Notes: a model not told the origin generated them from the sequence alone. A stretch of 64,000 nucleotides of DNA from Fremontodendron californicum (GCA_030761205.1 JAULJL010000046.1:10495590-10559589); one strand, 5' to 3'; shown: positions 32,439 through 43,153, numbered from the stretch's first letter. Made by a program: numbers and translations.

Positions 32439-35187
32439 TTAAGCCTCGGCCCTCCTTTCGGAGCTAGAAGGAGTGAAGAAAAAGGTGTCTTGGTTGCTAA
32501 ACTTGATTCTCTTGGCTTCTTCTCTTGAGATCTGATACGAGATTGCAACGACTTCCTCAGGCATTGCTCGCATGGCGGAAACTCGGCCAGCCATAGGGGT
32601 GTTCATGGCATTGTCATTGGTGTAGAAGCAAACCCATTCGGCTCCTTCATTTCCTGCCCGTTTCATGAAGGCAAAGTTTTGTGGCACAGTCAGGAGCTGT
32701 CCTTGCTCGACGTTGTCGTCGAAAACTGCTTCGCCGTTTTGGTTCACCACCTGAACCCTGGCGCGTCCCTTTAGCATGTAGAATATTCTGTGGGCGTTCA
32801 TTGACCATTGTGGAATCAAACCAGCTTTCTGCACACAAATAATAGTAAATTGTACCTATATTACTCCTACTCTTTATTTTTTTTTAAATATTTGTGTCCG
32901 ACGTATATTCGGATATGGATATGAAGATATAATCCCAAAAAAACCTCCAATTATATGGAAAAACTTAAAATAAATCAAACATACCCGTGTCGGACACATA
33001 CCTGTATCCGGCACTCACACTCGGATTATTCTTGAAATACCCGTGTCCAACACTCATGTCCGACACATATTCGAACAGGGGTTTGAGAATATGATCCCCA
33101 AGAAACCTCCAGAAAAAACTTAGAATAAATCAAATATACTCGTATGGAACACATACCCATATCTGACACTTACATCTGAATCCGAGTCCGAATAACGCAT
33201 ATTAATACAATATTTGATCAAATGTGAACTTCTGTAATAAAAATTTTCATGCTTACTTTGTAGAGAACACCCATTTCAGCGCTGAGGCCAAGGTGCCTGA
33301 GGATGGGGAGGTTAAAGCTATTGAGAGTAGTAATACGACCAGCCTGAGGATTGAAAATATCGGCACGTTCAGGGTCGGCAATGTTCTCCTTGAGTCTCAT
33401 GGTGCAGAAAGTTTCTTCAAGGCCATTATCATCGCTTTGACTTCCTCTTCCACCACCGTGCTGCTGCCGTCGTCGTCTCTCGTGCTGACGCTCTTCGCGC
33501 TCTTCGTGCTCCATCCTGGGTGGTTTTATTACTTGGAGTCTATCCTTGACTTTAACGATGGTCCCTCTCTTTCCTTGGTCGTCTTGGAGCTTCTTAATGA
33601 TTTTCATGTCGACGTTGAAAGCTTGAGCAAGAAACTCACTGTTGAAGGCGCAGAGAAGGTTGCTGCATGAACTGTGCTGCTGCTGGTGGCTGCGTTTGCG
33701 GTTGTCTTCATCTTCTTCCTCCTCCTCAGATTCGCTCTCACTACTGCTTCCATGCTGCTGCTGTTCTAGTAGCTTCCTTAGTTTCTTCTGTTCCTCTTCT
33801 GGGTTACCAGCAAGATGGAATTTCTGTAACATATAGAGGGATGATCAGAAACCCAATAACAAGAAGAAAAATTAGTAAAGAAAAGTGACATGGAGATTGA
33901 TGATTTTACTGAAAGAATGAGCAAAGATTTATGTTACTTGAATTTGAGTATGAGTGTTGAATATGGGTATATATGTGTCCAACATCGGTATATTTAATTT
34001 TTTCTAAGATTTTTATATACTTGAAAGGTTATTGGAAGATCATATCCCATGTCCATGTCCAGATATGGATTAGACATAGGTCTCGAATACGGATTACAGA
34101 TACTTCAGAAAAAAATAAGAGTCGGAGCAACATAGACAAAGATCGTTACTCTAGGGTTGTGGTCAAGCTGATTAGCGCTGTTGCTAGTGTCAAGGAGGTT
34201 GACAGTAATAAAAGGCTCATTGCCATCGTTGTAGCACCAATGAACTACTCCCGCCGGCAATGCAATGACGTCGCCCTTCCGGAAGCGGCCGACTTTCTGG
34301 TGCTGGTCTTGGAACCTACTATGGCTTTGTCCTTGTTGAGATTGTTGCGAATCCTGGAATGTTTCGGGACATCCAGGCATTACAGTGCCTAGAATACCCC
34401 TACCTGAACAAATTTAAACCATCGCATATACAAAACCGCGTCAGGTCATTGCATTTGGAAAAGTGAGCTAAAAAAAAATTTGAATCCAAATCCTCTGTCT
34501 CCATTTCTCTACTCCTATCCGTATCCCACTTTTGAAATGAATTTCGCTTTCGTTTTTTTTTTCTCTTCGTTCCTATTTATTTTTAATATTTGATCTGATT
34601 TTTTATTTAATAAAAAATCCGATTTCGATTGAAAAAAATTACAAATACAAAAAACGATGCAAATAAAAGAGATGGTGTAGTGAAATTCGCCTATTCGATC
34701 ACCGGTAAAATACCGATCGATTAGTTCCCGTTAAACAGTTGAAAACAAACGAAATAAAAATATCGAAAAAACGGACCCGCGATTCGTTACGAAAGTGAAA
34801 CGAAAGTGAAAGCACGGAAAAGAAACAGGAAAATGGGACTGAGGATTTTTATTTAAAAAAAAATGTTTTATATATATATATACCTTGGACAACGTATACA
34901 AGCTGAGGAGCATTGGTGAAGGAAGGCAAAACAAGGCCATCAGGTTCAACAATGTGCCTCAAAACTGCCACTCCAGCGCACTTGAGCTGTTTACTATTAG
35001 GGTTCCACCACTCAGTCACACCGGCTTCGGATTTAATTCGTGTAACGGGTTCAATGCTGTCAAGGCTATTGATTTGACACTCATTTTGGAACTGTTGAGA
35101 CTGCGACGACGATTGGCGGGCTAGGCAGCCATTGAAGAGCAAAAGAAGAGTAAGAGAAAGAGAGAGCAAAGAAGGCTTATTGGCCAT
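32439..35187 (-). CDS. 11S seed storage globulin (legumin type), four exons
   Basis: Exons (- strand): 34884-35187, 34150-34403, 33257-33823, 32439-32828; the joined CDS is in frame and gives 504 residues. Three introns at the family's conserved positions support the model. An ER signal peptide of about 23 residues (MANKPSLLSLSLTLLLLFNG...) is followed by two cupin domains. Expected disulphides are Cys37-Cys70 within the acidic chain and Cys113-Cys326 between chains. The Asn319-Gly320 bond (NGLEET) is the site cut by vacuolar asparaginyl endopeptidase to give acidic and basic chains. A Glu/Ser/Gln-rich variable region occupies about residues 205-235. The SSCSNLLCAF segment adds two cysteines. 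The protein forms hexamers in seed storage vacuoles. Introns 2 and 3 carry MITEs. Confidence 0.96.
32856..33199. mobile_element. Composite of two CTATGTT-family MITE units in globulin intron 3
   Basis: The first unit starts ctatattactcc at 32856. The second begins about 33026 (ttcttgaaatacccgtgtcc) and ends near 33199 (ccgaataacgcatat). The two are head-to-tail with the first unit's right end fused to the second's left end. Together they fill most of intron 3. Confidence 0.7.
33929..34135 (-). mobile_element. CTATGTT hAT-type MITE in globulin intron 2
   Basis: A 207-bp copy ends agagtcggagcaacatag. The flanks gcaaagat (33921-33928) and acaaagat (34136-34143) form an 8-bp target duplication with one mismatch. 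Its edge is only 14 bp from the exon 2 splice donor at 34149. Confidence 0.85.
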
Positions 35188-35233
35188 TATGTACTTATTT
35201 GGTTGCTTTGAAGAGGCGAGAAGAGGAAGCTGG

Positions 35234-35241
35234 TATTTATA
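35234..35241 (-). promoter_or_regulatory. TATA box of the 11S globulin gene
   Basis: TATAAATA on the - strand, about 47 bp upstream of the ATG, which leaves a short 5'UTR as is typical of storage-protein genes. Confidence 0.7.
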
Positions 35242-35290
35242 GAAGAAAAGTGGAAAGGTTAGGTCAGGATTCTTTCGCCATTCTTCAGTT

Positions 35291-35296
35291 TGCATG
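35291..35296 (-). promoter_or_regulatory. RY (legumin box) core CATGCA
   Basis: CATGCA on the - strand lies about 50 bp upstream of the TATA box. RY elements are bound by B3-domain regulators (ABI3/FUS3/LEC2) and drive seed-specific expression. A hexamer alone is weak evidence; the position in a legumin promoter raises its likelihood. Confidence 0.55.
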
Positions 35297-35499
35297 GTGA
35301 CTTAACCCTAATGGCTTACACATCATAAAATCAGGTAAGGCAGGTGGCTTAAAGCTTCAGTGAATAGTACAAAATATACCCTATACCAGAAAGAGAAGAA
35401 TCCAAAAGAACGACATGTCTCCATTTGAGATTCTTTCAGAGGAGAGTGTATTTTAATTTTCTAACCGTAACTCAAGCCAGTCACATGAATATACGATCA

Positions 35500-35700
35500 T
35501 ATATTTATAAAGATTTATATTTAATACATTGTCAGTATATAGATCTATATATATTGACAGTTTATCTTACGATGTCACGGTTAAAAATTAAGTTATAAGG
35601 TTAGGATTATGGTTAAGAGTTAATTTTTTTAATAATGTGTTATTGTAAGATTCACTATTAGTGCAGATATATTTTTAGTTGCGTGATAATAGATGTTATT
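35500..35700. mobile_element. MITE with GTCAGTATATA-type ends, copy 1
   Basis: It starts gatttatatttaatac and attgtcagtatatag, then cgatgtcac, and ends with gtaagattcactattagtgc. The same word order is seen in the copy at 36699-36898. Ends decayed. Confidence 0.5.
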
Positions 35701-35825
35701 GTGATTATTGTGGTCATAATTTTATTTTTATTTTTTCAGAATTTATTATATTTAAATCACAATTTCGCGATTAATATCGATAACGGGAAAACTTAAAACC
35801 ACAAAATAAAAATCATAACATCACG

Positions 35826-36300
35826 TTTAGAGGTGTCCATCGGCCGGATTCGTGTTGGGCCTATATATGATATCAACATCATATATCCTTGCCCAAATTT
35901 GGCTCGACCCGAAATATGGATCTCAAATTTTGTCCAAACCCTCTCATATTTGTAAATGGATGGCCCAAACCCGTTTAAATCCGCCCATATTATTATTTTT
36001 TCTAAAAAAAATTAAAATATATATTATTTTTTATTTAATTTTTAATAATTTTTTCTTTTATTAAGTTCTTAAATATAAACAACTTAATATATTTTTTAAA
36101 GTTAACACTATAATATTATATATTTAATCTTTATATGATATAAATTACATAATTTATATATATAAATAAAAATAATATATTATTTAATTGAAAAACGAGC
36201 CGGGCTTGGATCTTGAGTGTTGGAACCAAGGCCCAACTCATTTTTTAAGTAGATTTTATTTTTTTATCCAAATTCATTTTGCGAACCTAATATTTTTATC
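35826..36300. repeat. Dispersed GG/CC-word repeat
   Basis: It starts tagaggtgtccatcggccgg and ends with ggcccaactcattt. Internal parts match the repeat at about 20850-21345 in the opposite orientation. Related members occur at about 24855-25150, 25586-25815, 30230-30800, 50880-51125 and 56985-57265. They are non-coding. Confidence 0.55.
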
Positions 36301-36698
36301 CAAATTCTTTCAAATATCAGATAAACTTTCAAATTTAAACAAATAACCAAACTTTTAAACTGATCTAATTACGTGCCGCTATTTAAATCTATAATCTAAC
36401 TTTTCTTCTTCCTCTTCTTTTCTCAAGTCCCAACAACCAAAGCCAAAGGGCTCCGAAAGTTGAAGTGATGCCCACGTGAAAATGTTGCAGGAGCCAGGAC
36501 GCGATGAACCTACAACGAATGATTATTGTTGCATCAGGAATTCTGGCTTCTTGTTGTGACAACTGGGCCGTAGCATGTTAGGCGTCTTGCCATCTGTTTA
36601 AAGCTTTACCCGAATGCCTGCGTAGTTGGCTGCTTCTATGTATTCGTAAAACTCACACATGCGACGAGCCATAAGTAAGCAGGCCAAACCAGATAGTG

Positions 36699-36898
36699 AA
36701 AGGATTTATATTTGATATATTATCAGTGTTTAAGTTTATATATTGATAATATATTTTACGATGTCACCTGTCAGAATAGGGGTTAGTGGTTAGGGTTAGG
36801 GTTAGTGATTAATTTTTTAATAAGGTGTCATCAGTGTAGGATTTACTGTCAGTATATAAACTTATACACTGACAGTACATAAAATACAAATCTATAGA
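36699..36898. mobile_element. MITE with GTCAGTATATA-type ends, copy 2
   Basis: The left end ggatttatatttgatatatt is mirrored at the right end by acataaaatacaaatc. The inner part keeps ttatcagtgtttaag and its inverse cttatacactgacag. It is about 200 bp. It contains two TTAGGG words in the interior. Confidence 0.7.
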
Positions 36899-36921
36899 GA
36901 AAACAATCGTGTTATTTATCG

Positions 36922-37100
36922 ACATTTGGTTGATTGGAGTGGTAAAATGATTTCAACTCTTAATATGAGAATCAAGGTTCGAATCTTGGGAGTCACCAAT
37001 GTTAAGAGGACTTTACCATTACACTCCCGGCACGACAAGCATTAATTTTCCATCAATCATAAAATGGGGATGAAATGAATACCTTGAATTTAGACCAAGA
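36922..37100 (+). mobile_element. tRNA-derived SINE
   Basis: A-box match TGGTTGATTGG at 36927-36937 and B-box match GGTTCGAATC at 36976-36985 have spacing usual for pol III promoters. The downstream words gtcaccaatgtt, gactttaccatt and accttgaatttag match the copy at 24005-24188. Confidence 0.7.
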
Positions 37101-37124
37101 AAAGAATCGTATTATTTGCTTAAC

Positions 37125-37664
37125 TTACGAAATGATATAATGGCGGGGCTATCCCATAGTTTTAAAATGTAGTTGTTATACAATGTATGGGAAATTGAAA
37201 TTTTCGTATCGAATTTTATAAAAACTATCAAAATCATCTGTGACAATTGCAATGTTTAATGTAACGTTCACGATACCCACAATCGCATCCACAATTAAAT
37301 CCGCAATTTAGAACAATAGGCTATCCTTGAAAAATAATAATATGATGGGAAACTTAGCAAAATTCCAAAAGAATGATGATTATAGCGTTCACAGTTACGA
37401 AATGATATAATAACGGGTCTATCCCATAGTTTTAAAATGTGATTATTATATAATGTATCAGGAATTGAAATTTTCATATCGAATTTTATAAAAACTATCA
37501 AAATCATCCATGACAATTACAATGTTTAACGTAACGTCCGCGATACCTACAATCGCATCTACAATGAAATTCGCGATTTACAACAATAGGCTATCCTTTG
37601 AAAAAAAATAATATGATGGGAAACTTAGCAAAATTCCAAAAGACTATGTTTATAGCGTTCACGG
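37125..37664. repeat. 270-bp tandem duplication abutting the tRNA gene
   Basis: Unit one (37125-37394) and unit two (37395-37664) are collinear with an offset of exactly 270 bp at both ends (ttacgaaatgatataat at the start, tatagcgttcac at the end). Unit one ends in gttcac, a copy of the last bases of the tRNA gene. The units differ by scattered substitutions. Confidence 0.9.
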
Positions 37665-37728
37665 TGGGACTCGAACCCACAATCTCCCGCTCCGGAGGCG
37701 AGCGCCTTATCCATTAGGCCACGCGAAC
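37657..37728 (-). tRNA. tRNA-Arg (anticodon CCG)
   Basis: Read on the - strand, the 72-nt sequence folds into a full cloverleaf. The acceptor stem is GTTCGCG with CGTGAAC, the D arm is GCC...GGC, the anticodon stem is CTCGC/GCGGG and the loop CTCCGGA gives anticodon CCG. The T arm contains GGTTCGAGTCC. There is no intron, and a run of T follows the gene's 5' side on the + strand only. It lies immediately beside a tandem duplication that includes its 3' edge. Confidence 0.93.
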
Positions 37729-38261
37729 ATTTTTAACATCAACTTGTGTAAAATTTTTATAGTAATTTAAGAAGCTGAAAAGAAAAACCTACGACATTTG
37801 CTCAAGAATCCCAGATGAGCCGAAAGGTTTTATTTAAAGGGAAAGAACAACCAAAACACCTTTAGTTTTCAATACTAGTACTAAAAAAAAAAAATAGAAT
37901 AGAGCTATATAAGTCGTGTTTTTAGTAGACTTGATAATTTTGAATATAATACGAAAAAATAATTAAATATAATATAAAATACGATACGACATGAAAAAAT
38001 AACACGAATACATAAATGTGTTAAAATTTATATAACACGAATTATTAAGTCAAAATTTATATAATATATAATACCTTAATATGATTATGACACAAAAAAT
38101 TAAAGTACACGAATTATCAAATCTATTTTTAACTAAATTAATGATCATATATTCATTTGTATTAGCGACATATTGGAAAACATTTCCAATGGAGCCAAGT
38201 ATTCAGCTCTGGAAAGACTTGGTCTAGCGCAGAAAACAAGTATTTTCAGCTATATGTTTCA

Positions 38262-38445
38262 ATTGTTTGCTCCGACTCTTCATTATTTTTGAAATATTTG
38301 TATTCGACGTATATCCGAATATAGGTATGGGGATATGATTCTCTAAGAACCCTCCAAATATATTAAAATTTTAGAAAATAAATAAATATACTCGTGTCAG
38401 ATACATACCGTATCCGACACTCACATCCGAATCCGAATAATATAG
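38262..38445 (+). mobile_element. CTATGTT hAT-type MITE, eroded left end
   Basis: It contains gctccgactcttcatt and ends ccgaatccgaataatatag. The first bases have decayed (ttgtttgctcc), and no target duplication is recognisable. Confidence 0.7.
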
Positions 38446-38774
38446 GTCTTTTATATGTCATCTGATGTCTGCTTTATCTATGCATGAACTATTGCTATAT
38501 AAATATCGTAGAGAGTTTTGAAGTTCCAATGAATTTAGACTAAAAAAAGTACTTATATTTCCTATCATCTGCAAGCTAGAATTAAACATGGACTACTGCT
38601 AAATATAAGTGCTGAAGAGAAAAGTATAAATATTTCAAGGACTTTAAACTAAAATAACTTTTTCTACAAACATACTTAACTAGAACTAAACATGTATATA
38701 CTGCACTCTTGTTGAGATAGAAATTACTTTTAACTTTAAAGCCATTATTTTAGAAAGAAAAGTATACTTTAGAG

Positions 38775-38957
38775 TTAGGTTACTTTGATTCGGGTATGAG
38801 TGTCGGACACGGATATGTATCCGACACGGATATGTTCAATTTTTTCTAAGATTTTCATGTATTTGGAGATCCTTGAAGGATCATATCTCCATACTCGTAT
38901 CTCGATATGCGTTGGACACGAATACTTCAAGAAAAATGAAGAATCGGAGCAACATAG
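38775..38957 (-). mobile_element. CTATGTT hAT-type MITE
   Basis: It ends aatcggagcaacatag. The flanks ctttagag (38767-38774) and ctttaaag (38958-38965) are an 8-bp duplication with one mismatch. Confidence 0.8.
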
Positions 38958-39399
38958 CTTTAAAGTATAATCACTCTTGTACAACTTGTCAATGAGATTC
39001 TCTAATCACCTAGTGCAATCTTCTGGTATCTTAATGTTATTGCTTCATGCATATGTTAGTTCTATAAACTATATGCAGAAAGGCAGAATTTTGCATGCAT
39101 TAATGATTGATTTTCTATCTATTCTTTTATAATTGGGAAATGTTAACCAGTACCTATAGCCATTGGTTAAGGTGTTACATATAGAAAGAAAAGTAAAATT
39201 AATACATTATTTTTTCTTAATTCCGTAAAAGTAATGTATTAAATGCAAAAAACTTTCCTAAAATGGTAAATAAATTATTCTTAACCAGTGCCTATAGGCA
39301 CCAATTAAGCGAACCCTTTATAATTTATGACAATTGGAGAAGTACACCTCTATTTTCAGTATCAAACAAAGAGGAGAATTTTCTTTTAGCTATCGCATA

Positions 39400-39579
39400 C
39401 TATGTTGCTCCTACTCTTCATTTTTTTTGACGTACTTGTATCTGACACCCGTGTTTGATGCATATCCGAACATGAGTATGGGGATATAATCCTCCAAGGA
39501 TCCTCCAAATACATGGAAATCTTGGAAAAAAATGAACATACCCGTGTTTGACACTCACACCCGAATCCGAATAACATAG
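39400..39579 (+). mobile_element. CTATGTT hAT-type MITE
   Basis: Both ends are clear (ctatgttgctcctactc and atccgaataacatag). The target duplication is no longer convincing (atcgcata against gtcccatg). Confidence 0.8.
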
Positions 39580-40203
39580 GTCCCATGTAAAATGTTTATT
39601 TCACAAAAGAAACATTGCTCTACTTGCACCTTGCTTTCTTTGTTACATTACAAACAGTTTCCATGCTAAAAGAGTTTTAATATTGGACGTTGACATGCTT
39701 TTTCAACCCAATCAGGAATTCCGATGAAATGTTTGTAAAGGACACAGTAATATGTCACAAGACTTCTACATGTCTATACGTGCATGATATGTGCATTTAT
39801 AAGCAAATGCATGCATGAAGAAACTGGTTTATGTATTGCAGGAACTTTGGCAGTAAAGAGTTGACAACTATTGGAATCTTTTGGATCAACATATTGAATC
39901 TGATATAGTGAGAAATTTAATGGACATGAAAGCAACTTGGGTTCACTTGCAGCTGCTCTGAATGACAAAGAAATTTGGGTTATGAATGTGGCGCCAGAAG
40001 ATGGACCTAACTCTCTCAAGATAATATACGACAGAGGCCTGATAGGAACTGTGCATAACTGGTATGTTAAGAATTTTAATTCGACAAGTAATTTGATTTT
40101 GTTAGTTTAATATGTAATTGCTTCCTTTAGTATAGTCATGCTTCGAGGGAGAAGGAAAGGAGATGAAGAGGATTCCAAAAAGACATTTTTTTGAAACAGT
40201 TAA

Positions 40204-40759
40204 TGTAACATCTCAATCTCATATTGAGAAACTTTGAGGATCTTTGAAAATCGGTTATGATATATATGTAGAGATTTAAACTCATACTTGTGAGATGCAT
40301 TTTGTGGGACAAAACTGTGAGATCTTCGAGTCAAAATGGACAATACTCGTAGGTTGGGTGCGGGTCTTTACAAATGATATCAAAGCAATCACCAGCCTGA
40401 ATATGAGAGCTAAGTGCTACACCGTAGAAGCCACTTTTAGAATTCTAAAAGAGCTAAAAGAGCTAAGTGCTACACGGTGGGAGCCACCTTTAGAATCTCA
40501 GGAATCCCAACTAGGAGCCGCCTCTAGAATCCCAGGAATCTCAACGCCTGGTGTGATCCTAGTTTTTTCTGTTCTGTGTTAGACTTGACGGAACATCAAG
40601 TTTTAACGAGAAGAGTTTGTAACACCCTAATCTCACATTTGGAAGCTCTAACAATCCGTTCTAATATATATGTAAAAATTTAAACCCATACTTATAAAGT
40701 TCCTTTGATCTTCAGATCAAAACGGACAATATTTCGCAGGTTGGGAACATATCTACACA
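40204..40759 (+). mobile_element. TRIM retrotransposon (terminal-repeat, miniature)
   Basis: Two direct terminal repeats of about 169 bp (40204-40372) and 142 bp (40618-40759) both start TGTAACA and end CA. They share agatttaaactcatactt / aaatttaaacccatactt and ggacaatac...gtaggttggg-like words. The internal part is about 245 bp and has no coding frame. Just after the left repeat, TGATATCAAAGC (40375-40386) matches 10 of 12 positions of the usual initiator-Met-tRNA primer site TGGTATCAGAGC. A purine-rich tract (acgagaagag) precedes the right repeat. The 5-bp target duplication GTTAA is perfect (40199-40203 and 40760-40764). Confidence 0.9.
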
Positions 40760-41026
40760 GTTAAGCTTAAGAAAGGTCAATACTTATTTAATTTTCTCGG
40801 AGGCCATATAGAACATTAGGACAGGGTCTAGACTCCTTTGGTTCCTAGAGACCAAATAGTTATAGTTCCCAGATTGAAGAAGCCATTAACAGGCTCATAG
40901 GAAATTGAGTAACTGACTGCTGCAATAAATTGTCGAAATGTTCTATGCCCTTTACTTATTCTTGACCAAACTGCAAGCAGTTTTTTCCCTGAACAAAATA
41001 AGGGGAAACTGCTTTTAAATCCCTGC

Positions 41027-41283
41027 CCTGAGTTGCAAGATTGTAAGACTTGAGGCCGCATGTTACTCAATTTATAAGCATTGCAACCACTATTTAAGTT
41101 TCTGTCCTGAGTTGCAAGATTGTAAGCCTTGCAGCCGCATGTTACTCAATTTATAGTGTTACGGCCGCTATTTAAATGTCTGCCCTGAATTGCAAGATTG
41201 TAAGCCTTGCGGTCCATATTATCAATTTATAAGAGTTGCGACCGTTGTTTAAGTTCCTACTCTGAGTTGCAAGATTGTTTTGC
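41027..41283. repeat. Minisatellite, about 78-bp unit, 3.3 copies
   Basis: Units start at 41027, 41106, 41184 and 41261 with cctgagttgcaagattgtaa-like sequence and continue through a gccgcatgttactcaattta block. The copies differ by about 10-20 percent, so the expansion is not recent. Confidence 0.9.
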
Positions 41284-41331
41284 AGCTTATTGCTGCCTAA
41301 GCATAACCTGTCTTAAAGAGATGCCCCCTAC

Positions 41332-41531
41332 TTATGTAATTCGGACTAGGGTGTGAGTGTCGGACATAGATATGTGTCCGACACGGGTATGTTCAATTTT
41401 TTTATTTAAGATTTTCATGTATTTGGAGAGTCCTTAGAGGATCATATCTTCATACCTATGTCCGGATATACGTCGGACATGAATGTCGGACACGAGTACT
41501 TCAAAAAAAATAAAGAATAAGAGCAACATAG
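41332..41531 (-). mobile_element. CTATGTT hAT-type MITE, perfect 8-bp target duplication
   Basis: A 200-bp copy flanked on both sides by ccccctac (41324-41331 and 41532-41539). It belongs to the longer subtype that contains an extra gtgtcggacat...atgtgtccgacac inverted repeat near the left end. Confidence 0.93.
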
Positions 41532-41952
41532 CCCCCTACTCTTCCCACCCCTTTCTTTTTCCATTTTTCATATATATTTGATTTTGATCTGCCTTGAAGT
41601 TATCCTATTTGTTACTAAAATTCTTGTGGTGTGAAAGCTTCTCAATTTATCCAAGAACTTATGATCTCCTTCGTGCTTGGACCATCTTCTCTGATATCGA
41701 AAAGAAAGGCTGTAGCATTGTGGATTTAACTAATAGAAATGGATCGGATCTTGAGGCCTAAAGGTTTCATCATTCTTCATGATAACCGATCAATAGTGGA
41801 GTTTATAAAAGAAATATTTAGGAGCGTTACAATGGGAATCAGTGCCAACATCCGACTCTCAGCCGGGCTCGGAGCAAGATGAGGATGATGTAGTGTTCAT
41901 AATTCAAAAGAAAATGTGGCTTACAAGTGAAAGCCTCAAGGAATCGGAATAA

Positions 41953-42080
41953 GACCGCAAAGTTTCGAACTCGTGTTTAATCTAATTGCTTCATGCAGTT
42001 ATTTTCAAAAAATAACATCCAACTTTGCAATCTCATCTTTTATCTTCAAGTTGCGATTTTTTTTGTACTAAAAAAAACTT

Positions 42081-42111
<31 letters not shown>

Positions 42112-43002
42112 GAGTCTCATCATTGCAGGCTTGGCACAAACAATGCCCATGCAGGTTTCTATAATTTTTTGTAGCCTTTTCTGCTCTTTCATTTATATTC
42201 TCTCTTCAAAGTAGAACATAACAGGCAGAGACATCCAGATTTTTGACCCTATAATCTTCTCTTTTATTATCTTTTTACCAATTTATTTCGTTGGACTATA
42301 AGATAACGTCCCTGAAGAATTCCCTCATTCAGTTGCCTTGGTGCTTCTACGTAAATATGAAAATAATATAAACTAATACACGTATTGTATTTATATTTAA
42401 AATCTTAACACGTTTAATAATTTATATTATATTTATGTTTATACTACTATTAACACACAAAAAAACATATATTTTCAAGTCTACTTTATGGCTATGCTAA
42501 TGTGAAAAAAGGATCTTCTCTCCATGCTTATTATATACACAATTATTGAAAATAATCTAGTACTTCAATTCATTACCGGAAAGTTGATAAAAGCAAAAGT
42601 ATAAATGGAATCTATTATCTTTTTCTTGTTACTTCGAAAATTATCGAGACCTCATTATTAGAATTATTACTAAAACTAAAAATCCAACAATTTACGAACA
42701 TTGAGCGCTCATTATTAGAATTATTACTAAAACTAAAAATCAAACATTTTATCAACGGACTACACGATTGTTGATCATTTTCTCTTTGATGGTGTTGCTA
42801 CCAAATAAAACATCGATGTTGTAACGCTAATTACTAAGATCCGTAACAGATAATTAAGTCAAAATGAGCCTTACAAAATTGAGTTGAAAAATTGTCCGAG
42901 ACAAATCTGCTATTGAAAGAGAAGACTCTTTTCATTTTTTCTTGCATCTCACGCTTGTAAAGGAATTCGGAATATTCTTCATTCATCTCATCTCATCTCA
43001 TC
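41953..43002. other. Intergenic region between the PMT remnant and RPN2
   Basis: A (AT)12 microsatellite is at 42088-42111. A local direct repeat (attattagaattattactaaaactaaaaat) occurs at about 42653 and 42711. The part next to RPN2 probably holds its 3'UTR, with a catct(catct) run at 42983-43004. No gene seen. Confidence 0.45.
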
Positions 43003-43153
43003 TCAGGCAGATTTCAACTTGGCTGATGTTGCAGCCAGATGAGAAAGGATTCTATGTCCCACGAACACAATGAAAACTCCCAAGAAACCAAGTAATTTCA
43101 GTGTTTGGAATAGATCCAACTGCACCCACAAGATAAATAGAAAGTTAATGACA

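Larger units (their letters stand above)
39841..41952 (+). pseudogene. Decayed PMT-type (DUF248) methyltransferase, last two exons
   Basis: The first remnant (39841-40061) reads RVDNYWNLLDQHIESDIVRN, then NDKEIWVMNVAPEDGPN and IYDRGLIGTVHNW. The second (about 41629-41952) reads CESFSIYPRTYDLLRAW, FSDIEKKGC, MDRILRPKGFIILHDN and ends in KKMWLTSESLKESE. These are the C-terminal exons of a plant putative methyltransferase (DUF248/PMT family), Golgi proteins linked to pectin methylation. Damage includes a stop near the start of the first exon, a 2-base loss after MDMKA, two frameshifts in the second exon, and a splice acceptor changed from AG to TG. All upstream exons are missing. The intervening intron holds a TRIM element, a minisatellite and a MITE. 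Confidence 0.9.

Noticed and set aside
33224..33670. 148-codon open frame on the + strand
   Set aside because: It is antisense to globulin exon 3 and its composition is explained by the codon pattern of the true gene on the other strand.
36781..36810. Two TTAGGG words suggesting an interstitial telomere tract
   Set aside because: The usual plant telomere repeat is TTTAGGG, and the words lie inside a MITE copy with many near-variants (gggttagtggttag), so they are chance sequence of that element.
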